Shown: positions 1 to 7,070 of the stretch, piece after piece
Layout of the letters: every line of letters starts with the position of its first letter
Numbering within the stretch: position 1 is the stretch's first letter
NCBI GenBank assembly: GCA_946481225.1
Contig: CAMLNJ010000158.1
Coordinates: 1 to 7,070, forward strand
Length of the DNA stretch: 7,070 nucleotides
DNA from: an uncultured Verrucomicrobiota bacterium
GTDB taxonomy: Bacteria; Verrucomicrobiota; Verrucomicrobiae; Opitutales; Opitutaceae
Direction of reading: 5' to 3'
The notes under the pieces: model-generated
The model's input: only the letters and a program-made list of their open reading frames with translations
Told to the model about the DNA's origin: nothing
Database searches by the model: none
Position numbers and translations under genes: made by a program

Positions 1-1
1 C

Positions 2-886
<885 letters not shown>

Positions 887-954
887 TCTCTCCTCGTCCG
901 CGGGCGGCGGCGCCTCGCGTTGCCCGCAGACGCTTCCGCTTTCCCGGCTTTTCG

Positions 955-988
955 GCCGACGTCCTCCTTCGGGGGCGTCGGCTTTTTT
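955..988 (+). terminator. Rho-independent terminator of argG
   Basis: A GC-rich hairpin is followed by six T (983-988). The outer stem pairs GCCGACG (955-961) with CGTCGGC (976-982). A two-base bulge follows, then a 4-bp inner stem (964-967 with 972-975) closed by a UUCG tetraloop (968-971). It lies 68 bases after the argG stop codon on the same strand. UUCG loop, strong stem and U-tract together make this a textbook intrinsic terminator. Confidence 0.9.
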
Positions 989-1001
989 GTGTCGTGCCGC
1001 C

Positions 1002-1019
1002 CGCGTGGCCGATCACGCG
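1002..1019. repeat. Inverted repeat CGCGTG/CACGCG
   Basis: Six perfect base pairs (1002-1007 with 1014-1019) enclose a six-base loop. It lies just downstream of the argG terminator and has no T-run on either side, so it is not a terminator. It could be an operator-like site or a chance palindrome in GC-rich DNA. Confidence 0.35.
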
Positions 1020-1052
1020 ATCCGAGGGGAGGGCAATCGTGCGTAAGGAAAA

Positions 1053-1074
1053 TCTCCGGAGGCGTCTCCGGGGA
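1053..1074. repeat. Hairpin in the histidine kinase leader
   Basis: Nine base pairs, one of them G-U (1053-1061 with 1066-1074), are closed by a GCGT tetraloop. On the plus strand no U-tract follows. On the minus strand the stem is followed by TTTT, so it would look like a weak minus-strand terminator, but no minus-strand gene ends here. It is more likely a leader structure or regulatory site for the kinase gene. Confidence 0.45.
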
Positions 1075-1149
1075 ACTTCTCCGACCCCGAGGCTCGCGCG
1101 CGGGCGCGAAGAAGAGACTTTCCATCCCGCCGAGTTAAAAAATTCACGC

Positions 1150-1182
1150 GAGGGAGCCAGCCATCCCGTCGCAAGCTCCCTC
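1150..1182 (+). repeat. Inverted repeat immediately upstream of the kinase start codon
   Basis: GAGGGAGC (1150-1157) pairs perfectly with GCTCCCTC (1175-1182) around a 17-base loop, ending 11 bases before the ATG at 1194. The 5' arm carries the only purine-rich, Shine-Dalgarno-like stretch of this leader, though it lies too far upstream to serve the annotated start directly. A role in expression control is inference. Confidence 0.45.
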
Positions 1183-1193
1183 TGCGTCTCTCC

Positions 1194-2693
1194 ATGTCTG
1201 AATCCACTTTGCCGTCCTCGCCCGCCGCCGCCGCTTTCTTCGCCGCCCTCGTCAATTCCTCGAGCGATGCGATCATGAGCAAGAATCTCGATGGCGTGAT
1301 CATGTCGTGGAACAAGGGCGCCGAGCGTCTCTTCGGTTACACGGCCGCCGAGATGATCGGGCGGCCCGTCGACATCTTGTTTCCGCCCGACCGCTTCGAC
1401 GACGAAGAGGCGGGAATCTTGGCCCGCATCCGGCGCGGCGAGCGGGTCGAGCCCTACGAAACGACGCGTCGGCACAAAAACGGCGACCTCGTCGAAATTT
1501 CCCTCACCGTCTCGCCGATCATCGACGCGGCCGGACGTGTGATCGGCGCCTCGAAGGTGGCGCGCGACATCGGAGGCCGTCGCGATGCGGAGCTGGCCGC
1601 CTTGCGCCTGGCCGCGATCGTCGAGGGCACGGACGATGCGATCATCAGCAAGAATCTTCGAGGCATCGTGATGAGCTGGAATCCGGCCGCCGAACGGATC
1701 TTCGGATACACGGCGGAGGAGATGATCGGCCAGCCGATCACCCGGGTGATCCCGCGCGACCGCCTCGACGAGGAACAGCAGATCCTCGTGCGCCTTCAAC
1801 GCGGCGAACGGGTCGAGCAATTCCAGACGGTCCGGCAGCGCAAGGACGGGCGGATGATCCATGTTTCCCTCACGATCTCTCCGATCCGCGATCACGACGG
1901 CGTCATCGTTGGCGCCTCTAAAATCGCCCGCGACATCACCGAGCTGAAAAACGCCCAGGATCGCCTGCAGTCCTACGCCGAGGAGCTGGAACTCCGGGTA
2001 AGCGAGCGCACCGCCCGCCTGCAGGAGAGCGTCGCCGAGCTGGAGGCGTTTTCCTACAGCCTTTCGCACGACATGCGCGCGCCGTTGCGCGCGATCCAGA
2101 GCCTGACCGAGATCGTCGTCGAGGACTACGGCGAACGCATCCCGGAGGGGACGGCGCACCTGAAAAAGGTGATCGATGCCGCCTCGCGGCTCGACCGGCT
2201 GATCCATGACGTGCTGAGTTTCACTCGCCTCTCCCGCGCCGAGATCCACCTTGGCCCGGTCGATGTGGAGCTCTTGGTGCGGGGTCTCCTGCACGAGCGG
2301 CCGGATTTGGGCGGCGAGCACGCCACCGTGCAGATCGAGAGTCCCTTGGCGGAGGTCCTCGGACACGAGGCCTCGCTCACGCAATGCCTGGGCAACCTGC
2401 TGGACAACGCGGTGAAATTCGTCGCGACGGGCGTCCGGCCGGTTGTCCGTCTCCACACCGAGACGGAGGGGGATCGGGTGAGGATTTGCGTAAGCGACAA
2501 TGGCATCGGCATTGACGCGGCGGGGCAGCAGCGCCTCTTCGGCATGTTTCAGCGCCTGGCGCCCGATTATCGCGGCACGGGCGTGGGGCTCGCGATCGTG
2601 CGTCGCGCCGCGCAGCGCATGAACGGCACGGCGGGAGTGCGCTCCACCCCCGGCCTGGGCAGCACGTTCTGGGTGGAGCTCGCCCGCGCATGA
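1194..2693 (+). CDS. Cytoplasmic PAS-PAS sensor histidine kinase
   Basis: This 499-residue hybrid-free sensor kinase autophosphorylates on a histidine and presumably passes the phosphate to the regulator encoded next. Two PAS domains occupy about residues 14-126 and 138-249, each with the SKNL.G..MSWN..AER.FGYTA.EMIG pattern. A coiled linker (~250-282) follows. The HisKA dimerisation domain has phospho-acceptor H292 in SYSLSHDMRAPLRAI. The HATPase domain has the N box (N405 in LGNLLDNAVKF), the G1 box (D435 in VSDNGIGID) and the G2 box (GTGVGLAIV, ~461-469). There is no signal peptide or membrane segment, so sensing should be intracellular. The PAS ligand cannot be read from sequence. The ATG at 1194 lacks a close Shine-Dalgarno; it is the best start because PAS1 begins about 13 residues later. 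Its stop overlaps the next start by four bases. Confidence 0.93.
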   Translation: MSESTLPSSPAAAAFFAALVNSSSDAIMSKNLDGVIMSWNKGAERLFGYTAAEMIGRPVDILFPPDRFDDEEAGILARIRRGERVEPYETTRRHKNGDLVEISLTVSPIIDAAGRVIGASKVARDIGGRRDAELAALRLAAIVEGTDDAIISKNLRGIVMSWNPAAERIFGYTAEEMIGQPITRVIPRDRLDEEQQILVRLQRGERVEQFQTVRQRKDGRMIHVSLTISPIRDHDGVIVGASKIARDITELKNAQDRLQSYAEELELRVSERTARLQESVAELEAFSYSLSHDMRAPLRAIQSLTEIVVEDYGERIPEGTAHLKKVIDAASRLDRLIHDVLSFTRLSRAEIHLGPVDVELLVRGLLHERPDLGGEHATVQIESPLAEVLGHEASLTQCLGNLLDNAVKFVATGVRPVVRLHTETEGDRVRICVSDNGIGIDAAGQQRLFGMFQRLAPDYRGTGVGLAIVRRAAQRMNGTAGVRSTPGLGSTFWVELARA

Positions 2694-3181
2694 TCGATCC
2701 GGCGGCGTATCCCATCCTGCTCGCGGAGGACGATCCGACGGACGTCCTTCTCGTCAAACGCGCGTTCGGCTCCGTCGAGCTTCCGAATCCGCTGCATGTG
2801 GTTTCGGACGGACATGCGGCGATCGAGTTTCTGACACGCGCGATGGGCGTCGCGGGCGGCGCTTTGCCGGCCTTGGCGATCCTCGATCTGAGAATGCCTC
2901 GCCGTGACGGCATCCAGGTGGTGCAGTGGATGCGTGAGCAGCCGGCGATCCGCTGCATCCCGGCCGTCGTGTTTTCCTCGTCGCCCAGCCGCGGCGATAT
3001 CGAGGCCGCCTACGCGGCCGGGGCCAACGCCTTCATGATCAAGCCCCCTTCCATCACGGCGCGTGTGGACTGGGCGCGGTTCATCCGCCAATGGCTCGCT
3101 TGGGTGCGGCCGCCGCTCGCCACGACCGAGGGTTTCCGGTCCGCGAGAGAGCGCCGGGGCGGACGTGCCGGCGCCGACTAA
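2690..3181 (+). CDS. Single-domain response regulator, Rcp1-like
   Basis: This 163-residue protein is a lone receiver (REC) domain. The acidic pocket is E13/D14/D15 (LLAEDDPTDVLL), the phospho-acceptor is D66 in ILDLRMPRRDG, the switch Ser/Thr region is VVFSSSPS (~93-100), and the conserved lysine is K118 in FMIKPP. The pattern PTDVLLVKRAF...VVSDGHAAIEFL and the DIEAAYAAGANAF segment resemble the Rcp1-type regulators often paired with cytoplasmic PAS or phytochrome kinases. About 35 residues of Arg/Gly-rich tail follow and there is no DNA-binding or enzymatic output domain. The signal is therefore probably relayed by protein contact or a phosphorelay. The start ATG overlaps the kinase stop (ATGA at 2690-2693), indicating translational coupling and a dedicated pair. 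A GGAG sits about 12 bases upstream inside the kinase gene. Confidence 0.92.
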   Translation: MIDPAAYPILLAEDDPTDVLLVKRAFGSVELPNPLHVVSDGHAAIEFLTRAMGVAGGALPALAILDLRMPRRDGIQVVQWMREQPAIRCIPAVVFSSSPSRGDIEAAYAAGANAFMIKPPSITARVDWARFIRQWLAWVRPPLATTEGFRSARERRGGRAGAD

Positions 3182-3232
3182 ACCCGGAAACGGCAGGTGG
3201 AATCCGTGGTTGGTTTGAACCGCGGGTTTCCG
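3180..3232. repeat. Competing inverted repeats between convergent genes
   Basis: The spacer between the response regulator and the minus-strand tgt fusion contains two overlapping, mutually exclusive stems. AAACCCG (3180-3186) pairs with CGGGTTT (3223-3229), and CGGAAAC (3185-3191) pairs with GTTTCCG (3226-3232). Either could act as a bidirectional terminator for the converging genes, but the loops are long (34-36 bases) and no clean U-tract follows, so this role is only plausible. Confidence 0.4.
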
Positions 3233-3233
3233 A

Positions 3234-5315
3234 CTAAACGAATTGCGGGTGCGCCTCGATGGCTCGCTCGAAGGCCGGCCGCTCCGCCTCGGGCAAATCA
3301 GGCGGAAACTTCGCGCCGCTGCGTCGCCAGCGCGCGAGCCACCCCGCGCCGAGCAGGCGGCCGGGCGCCGCTTCCGAATCGGCGTGCCTCGGACGCTCCG
3401 CGAACGCGATCGTCGTGCTCGCCTTCGGCCCGGTGCCGACGCCTTCGGCGACCCACCAGCCCGCGCGCAGCAGCGCCACGCGCACCGCCGTGGCGGCGGA
3501 GTAGGTGTAGAGCTCCGTCGGGCGGCGGCTTTCGAGTCCGGGCTCGTTTGTGATGCAATGCCGGCGCACGCGCGCAAACACCTCCGCGGTCCAGAGGCCG
3601 GCGTCGGTCTTCGCCGAAAACGGATCGTGGAAAATCAGGTCGGGCGCCGGCGAGGTCTCGAGCTCCGTCAGAAAATCGGCGTGCCGCAGTTCCCACGAAA
3701 TCAACCCGGCGGAATCGCGCCAGCGCCCGTCGCGGAGCAGGGCCGGCGGAGCCGCGTGACGCAGGTGCGGGAAGTGCGAGGCGTGGCGCGCCGCGAGCGC
3801 GAGCGGGTCGAGGTCGCGCTCGAAGCTCACCAAGAGCAGTGGGCGCATTTGTTCATCGGGAGCGAGATCGCCTCGCGCTTTTTCGGCGCAAGCGATCGCC
3901 GCCATTGCGTTCGAGGCCGCGCCGAGGCCGACGTCCCAGATCACCAGCGGCGCGGTGTCATCCGTGGGCGCGTCGCCACGCGCGCCTTTTCGCAGCCGCT
4001 CCGCCAGCCGCGACTGCGCGACGTAGAGCCGCTCCGCCTCCTCGGAAGGCGCCGACACCGAGTGCATCACCTCGCCCGAGCTGATCTGGCGGATGCTGTT
4101 GAAGGTGCCGCAGGCCGAGGGCTGGATTTCGTAATCGCCCCGGCGCGGAGCCTTGCGGGCGGGCGGGGGAGCGACGCGCGGCGGCGGGTTGATCTCGTCG
4201 TTGAGCACGAGTTGCCCGCGCTTCTGCGCGTAATAGGCGGCGAAGCTGCCGTCGAAAATCGCCGCGCGGATCTCCGCCATCAGGCCTTGGTAGAAGGCGA
4301 GATTGTGGTGGGCGAGCAGATGGGCGCCGAGTTGCTCGTCGGATTTGACGAGGTGGTGCAGGTAGGCGCGCGAGTAGTCGCGGCAGGTCTTGCAGGCGCA
4401 ACGCGCGTCGAGCGGCTGCTCGGCGAATTTGTAGACGGCGCGCCGGCAGTGGATGCGCCCGTGCGAGGTGAAGGCCGTGCCGCGCTGCGCGAGTTGCGTC
4501 GGGATGATGCAGTCGAACATGTCGACGCCCCGGTGGACGGCTTCGAGGATGTCGATCGGCGTGCCCACGCCCATGAGGTAGCGCGGCCGGTCGGTCGGCA
4601 GCTCGGCGGCGGCGATCTCGGTGAATTCGTAGCGCTGCTCGTCCGTTTCGCCGACGGCGAGCCCGCCGATGGCGAGGCCGTCGAAGGGCAGCTCGCGCAA
4701 GAATTCCGCGCTGCGCAGGCGCAGGTCGCGGTGGCAGGCCCCTTGCACGATGCCGAAGAGCGCCTGAGGCGAGTCGTCCCCGCGCGCCTTCAGCGAGCGA
4801 ATAGCCCACCGGTGCGTGAGCTCCATCGCCGCCTTTGCCTCCGCGTGCCCGGCGGTGGATGGGATGCATTGGTCGAGCACCATCATGATGTCGCTCCCGA
4901 TGGCCTGTTGCATCGCGATGCTCGATTCTGGCGAAAGGTGGTGGAGCTCGCCATCCACATAGCTCCGGAATCGCGCGCCGTCTTCTCGCATCGCGCGGGC
5001 GTCGGGCAGCGAAAAAATCTGGAAACCTCCCGAGTCGGTCAGCACCGGGCGGTCCCAGTTCATGAAGCGGTGGATGCCGCCGAATTTCTTGAAAACCTCG
5101 GGCCCGGGCCGGAGCAGCAAATGGTAGGTGTTGGCCAGGACGACTTGGGCGCCGACCGCGCGCAGATCGTCGCGGGTCATGTTTTTCACCGTCGCCTGGG
5201 TGCCGACCGGCATGAATACCGGCGTGAGCACTTCGCCGTGCCGCGTCTGAAATCGCGCCGCCCGCGCCCGTGTGCCGGGGGCGGTTTTTTCCAAGGTAAA
5301 GCGGAGGCGAGACAT
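3234..5315 (-). CDS. tgt: Fused tRNA-guanine(34) transglycosylase / MnmC-like tRNA methyltransferase
   Basis: Residues 1 to ~370 are a complete Tgt, which exchanges G34 of GUN-anticodon tRNAs for the queuosine precursor preQ1. D94 lies in LTDSGGFQ, D148 in MMVLDQC, then GGLAVGE (217-223), nucleophile D268 in DMFDCIIPT, and zinc ligands C306, C308, C311 and H337. After a Pro/Arg-rich linker (~375-392), residues ~393-693 match the DUF752/Methyltransf_30 family, the methyltransferase half of MnmC: GEVMHS...EEAERLYV (414-431), an SAM-binding strand-loop [10 protein letters not shown] (460-469), [18 protein letters not shown] (559-576) and [19 protein letters not shown]. Normal Tgt is about 370-390 residues, so this is a true-looking in-frame fusion, with no stop or obvious internal start at the junction. 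The C-terminal substrate is inferred, and the FAD oxidase half of E. coli MnmC is absent. The ATG at 5315 has no Shine-Dalgarno but fits the Tgt N-terminus. tRNA-Ser lies 54 bases upstream on the same strand. Confidence 0.92.
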   Translation of the reverse strand: MSRLRFTLEKTAPGTRARAARFQTRHGEVLTPVFMPVGTQATVKNMTRDDLRAVGAQVVLANTYHLLLRPGPEVFKKFGGIHRFMNWDRPVLTDSGGFQIFSLPDARAMREDGARFRSYVDGELHHLSPESSIAMQQAIGSDIMMVLDQCIPSTAGHAEAKAAMELTHRWAIRSLKARGDDSPQALFGIVQGACHRDLRLRSAEFLRELPFDGLAIGGLAVGETDEQRYEFTEIAAAELPTDRPRYLMGVGTPIDILEAVHRGVDMFDCIIPTQLAQRGTAFTSHGRIHCRRAVYKFAEQPLDARCACKTCRDYSRAYLHHLVKSDEQLGAHLLAHHNLAFYQGLMAEIRAAIFDGSFAAYYAQKRGQLVLNDEINPPPRVAPPPARKAPRRGDYEIQPSACGTFNSIRQISSGEVMHSVSAPSEEAERLYVAQSRLAERLRKGARGDAPTDDTAPLVIWDVGLGAASNAMAAIACAEKARGDLAPDEQMRPLLLVSFERDLDPLALAARHASHFPHLRHAAPPALLRDGRWRDSAGLISWELRHADFLTELETSPAPDLIFHDPFSAKTDAGLWTAEVFARVRRHCITNEPGLESRRPTELYTYSAATAVRVALLRAGWWVAEGVGTGPKASTTIAFAERPRHADSEAAPGRLLGAGWLARWRRSGAKFPPDLPEAERPAFERAIEAHPQFV

Positions 5316-5369
5316 GGGCGATTACCGAGCGCGTCGGCGGGGTGGGGCGTCGCCGTCGCCGGCGCCAAG

Positions 5370-5457
<88 letters not shown>

Positions 5458-5703
5458 GAAACTTGTTATCCCCTGACGTCGGCCGCGAGGCCTGCGTCGG
5501 AGGACGAAGGGACAGAAAAGCGGGGCGACTTAGCCGAGGTCAACGGCGAAAATCGCCGATTTGATGGGGGCCGGCGTCTCCGCTTTTCGCACATGGTTAG
5601 CCCGGGAAATGCTGCTTGCGCGCGCACGGACGCGACTGCTTCTTTCTCTCCTTTTACGGAACGACCATCCACGACCACCGCGCCCGTCCCACGCATCACG
5701 ACC
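5458..5703. promoter_or_regulatory. Divergent promoter region between tRNA-Ser and nuoB
   Basis: These 246 bases must hold the promoters of both the minus-strand tRNA-Ser (and probably tgt) and the plus-strand nuo genes, because the genes diverge here. On the minus strand a GATAAC (5470-5465) lies just upstream of the tRNA 5' end, but it is too close and lacks a recognisable -35 partner, so I do not call a specific promoter. The region is not coding: the open frame that runs through it into nuoB shows no conserved protein and reads antisense through the tRNA. An inverted repeat lies at 5544-5558. Confidence 0.55.
5544..5558. repeat. Short perfect inverted repeat in the divergent region
   Basis: CGGCGA (5544-5549) and TCGCCG (5553-5558) pair perfectly around a three-base AAA loop. 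It lies between the divergent tRNA-Ser and nuoB genes. No clear U-tract follows on either strand. It could be a regulator-binding palindrome or a leader hairpin; nothing in the sequence decides. Confidence 0.4.
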
Positions 5704-6216
5704 ATGGTAACTTCAAACACCGACCTGGCCTATAACACCAAGATCGAGGACACGCTCGTGGTCACCAAAGCCGACGCCGTGATCAACTGGCTCCGTAGCA
5801 GCTCGATCTGGCCCATGCCCATGGGGCTCGCCTGCTGCGGCATCGAGCTGATGGCCTCGGGCAACTCCCGCTTCGACATCGCCCGCTTCGGCGCCGAGGT
5901 CATGCGCTTTTCCCCCCGTCAGGCCGACTGCATGATCGTCGCCGGCACCGTCACCTACAAGATGGCCCCCCACGTCCGCCGCATCTACGACCAGATGGCC
6001 GAGCCGAAGTGGGTCATCGCCATGGGCGCCTGCGCCTCCTCGGGCGGTATGTATCGCAGCTACTCCACCCTCCAGGGCGTGGACCGCATCGTTCCTGTCG
6101 ACGTCTATGTCAGCGGCTGCCCTCCGCGCCCCGAGGCCCTCCTCGACGCTCTGATCAAGATGCAGGAAAAAATCCGCCGCCAGCCCGCCGCCAAGGAGCT
6201 GCTGAAGTCGGCCTGA
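5704..6216 (+). CDS. nuoB: NADH-quinone oxidoreductase subunit B
   Basis: NuoB is the peripheral-arm subunit of respiratory complex I that carries the terminal [4Fe-4S] cluster N2, which passes electrons to quinone. The 170-residue length is normal for the family. The four cluster cysteines are all present: C44-C45 in [11 protein letters not shown]110 in [10 protein letters not shown] and C139 in [10 protein letters not shown]. Other family motifs include [29 protein letters not shown] (residues 62-90). The frame is open far upstream (to 5272), but the upstream part reads antisense through tRNA-Ser and has no conserved residues, so ATG 5704 is chosen. No Shine-Dalgarno precedes it. It is the first nuo gene here: nuoA, its usual upstream partner, is absent. 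nuoC follows after 80 bases. Confidence 0.96.
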   Translation: MVTSNTDLAYNTKIEDTLVVTKADAVINWLRSSSIWPMPMGLACCGIELMASGNSRFDIARFGAEVMRFSPRQADCMIVAGTVTYKMAPHVRRIYDQMAEPKWVIAMGACASSGGMYRSYSTLQGVDRIVPVDVYVSGCPPRPEALLDALIKMQEKIRRQPAAKELLKSA

Positions 6217-6296
6217 TCCGCGGCGCGCCATCGTTCAACGCGACGCCGCCCGCCTCGATCCCACGCTTCGTTTAACTCGTCCCCTTTTCGCCCGAT

Positions 6297-6929
6297 ATGT
6301 CTACCGCGCCCGCCGAAGTGGTCACCGCTCTCCAAGGCAAATTCGCCTCCGTCACCGCGCGCCCGAGCGGCGACCATCCCGCCGTCAACGTGCCTCTGGC
6401 CGACGCGGTCGCGCTGCTTCGCCACCTCCGCGACGAGCGCGGCTACGACTTCCTCGTCGACGTGACCGGCATCGATTGGGACGTCGACGCCTCGCCCCGC
6501 TTCAGCGTCGTCTGGCACCTCTTCTCGACCCGCGACCACGGTTACCTCCGCGTCGTGGCCGCCTGCGCCGGCGACACCGAGCCGACCGCCCCCAGCGTCG
6601 TCGAACTCTGGCCCGCCGCCAACTGGCACGAGCGCGAGACCTACGACCTGCTCGGCATCCGTTTCGAGAAGCATCCCGACCTCCGCCGCATCCTCATGTG
6701 GGACGGCTATCCCTTCCATCCGCTCCGCAAAGACTTCCCGCTGGCCGGCATCGACACGCCGCTGCCCGATCTCGAAGTCGGCGCGGTTACCAAGATGACC
6801 GCCCAACCGGTGCCCATGGTCGGCGGCCCCTTCGTCGCCTCCTGCGGAGAGATGAACCTCACCGAGGCCGAACCCCGCGCCAAGGACGAGAGCTGGGACG
6901 AGCGCAAAGAGAAGCCGACCCCGCTCTGA
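6297..6929 (+). CDS. nuoC: NADH-quinone oxidoreductase subunit C
   Basis: NuoC (30 kDa subunit family) is a structural component of the complex I peripheral arm and contacts NuoB and NuoD in the quinone-reducing module. The 210-residue protein carries the family signature ERETYDLLGIRFEKHPDLRRIL (112-133), followed by GYPFHPLRKDFPL (137-149), which seats the subunit against its neighbours. The N-terminal half has the usual YDFLVDVTGIDW segment (50-61). The C-terminal tail from about residue 165 is variable and charged. It is a stand-alone NuoC, not the NuoCD fusion of E. coli. ATG 6297 gives a normal N-terminus but has no Shine-Dalgarno (preceded by CGCCCGAT). The gene lies 80 bases after nuoB and 45 bases before nuoD, consistent with one operon. 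Confidence 0.95.
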   Translation: MSTAPAEVVTALQGKFASVTARPSGDHPAVNVPLADAVALLRHLRDERGYDFLVDVTGIDWDVDASPRFSVVWHLFSTRDHGYLRVVAACAGDTEPTAPSVVELWPAANWHERETYDLLGIRFEKHPDLRRILMWDGYPFHPLRKDFPLAGIDTPLPDLEVGAVTKMTAQPVPMVGGPFVASCGEMNLTEAEPRAKDESWDERKEKPTPL

Positions 6930-6938
6930 GCATCTGGG

Positions 6939-6973
6939 AAATCGTAGATCATAAATCTTAAATCGTAAATTTC
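6939..6973. repeat. Heptanucleotide tandem repeat in the nuoC-nuoD spacer
   Basis: Four to five consecutive 7-bp units of consensus AAATCNT occupy the spacer: units start at 6939, 6946, 6953, 6960 and, degenerate, 6967. The stretch is strongly AT-rich in an otherwise GC-rich window and stops one base before the nuoD start codon. Because 7 x 3 = 21, all frames encode a 7-residue repeat, which explains the IYDLRF-like peptides in spurious minus-strand frames here. Confidence 0.8.
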
Positions 6974-6974
6974 C

Positions 6975-7070
6975 GTGTCCACCGAATACGCCTTTCCCGA
7001 CAACGCCGCCAAGAACGCGGACGCCCACCCGGAGCTCGTCTCCGAGAAGATGTCGATCGCCATGGGGCCC
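6975..7070 (+). CDS. nuoD: NADH-quinone oxidoreductase subunit D, N-terminal fragment (runs off window)
   Basis: Only the first 32 codons are inside the window. NuoD (49 kDa subunit) forms, with NuoB, the quinone-binding cavity of complex I. The visible end SEKMSIAMGP matches the start of the conserved NuoD core, which in the family continues into QHPSTHG just beyond the window. The start is inferred as GTG 6975, directly after the heptanucleotide repeat. The next in-frame start is ATG 7050, inside the conserved core and thus too late. The order nuoB-nuoC-nuoD supports the call. The short length limits certainty about the exact start. Confidence 0.82.
   Translation, partial: MSTEYAFPDNAAKNADAHPELVSEKMSIAMGP

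Larger units (their letters stand above)
887..1193. other. Intergenic region between argG and the histidine kinase
   Basis: I see no convincing gene here; the short open frames on both strands have no recognisable protein features and overlap the neighbouring genes out of frame. The region holds the argG terminator (955-988), inverted repeats at 1002-1019, 1053-1074 and 1150-1182, and an AT-rich patch around 1134-1145 (TTAAAAAATT) that stands out from the GC-rich surroundings. The patch could be part of the kinase promoter, but I cannot identify a convincing -35 partner. Confidence 0.6.

Noticed and set aside
5465..5470. GATAAC on the minus strand as a -10 box for tRNA-Ser
   Set aside because: It sits only about 8 bases from the mature tRNA 5' end and has no -35 element at the right distance, so a specific promoter call is not supported.
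6105..7028. 307-residue minus-strand frame over nuoB, nuoC and nuoD
   Set aside because: It is antisense to three complex I genes; the IYDLRF-like segment comes from translating the heptanucleotide repeat.

Overview
The window is GC-rich bacterial chromosome with an ordinary layout of core genes. One gene in it looks unusual: a tRNA-guanine transglycosylase fused to a second, MnmC-like tRNA methyltransferase domain. Gene content, strong G/C bias at third codon positions, the lack of Shine-Dalgarno motifs and an AT-rich heptanucleotide spacer repeat lead me to guess a Verrucomicrobiota genome of the Opitutaceae type. That taxonomic guess comes from general impression, not from a search.

Layout. 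Positions 2-886 (+) hold the C-terminal three quarters of argininosuccinate synthase (argG), followed by a clear intrinsic terminator at 955-988. The 307-base gap 887-1193 has no gene but contains three inverted repeats, the last ending just upstream of a cytoplasmic two-PAS histidine kinase (1194-2693, +). The kinase stop overlaps by ATGA the start of a single-domain response regulator of the Rcp1-like type (2690-3181, +). This pair is translationally coupled and lacks any DNA-binding output. A short convergent spacer (3182-3233) with competing inverted repeats separates it from the minus-strand genes.

On the minus strand, tRNA-Ser(GGA) (5370-5457, CCA encoded) is followed 54 bases downstream by the 693-residue Tgt fusion (3234-5315). 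The N-terminal ~370 residues form a full Tgt with catalytic aspartates and zinc ligands. The C-terminal ~300 residues carry the motifs of the DUF752/Methyltransf_30 family, the methyltransferase half of MnmC. Both families act on wobble nucleotide 34 of tRNAs, though on different tRNA sets.

Divergently, on the plus strand, the respiratory complex I genes nuoB (5704-6216), nuoC (6297-6929) and the first 32 codons of nuoD (6975 to the end) form the head of an operon. It starts with nuoB: the 246-base divergent region between tRNA-Ser and nuoB is too short for nuoA. The nuoC-nuoD spacer is a degenerate 7-bp tandem repeat (AAATCNT).

Most other long open frames are antisense or frame-shifted shadows caused by the high GC content.
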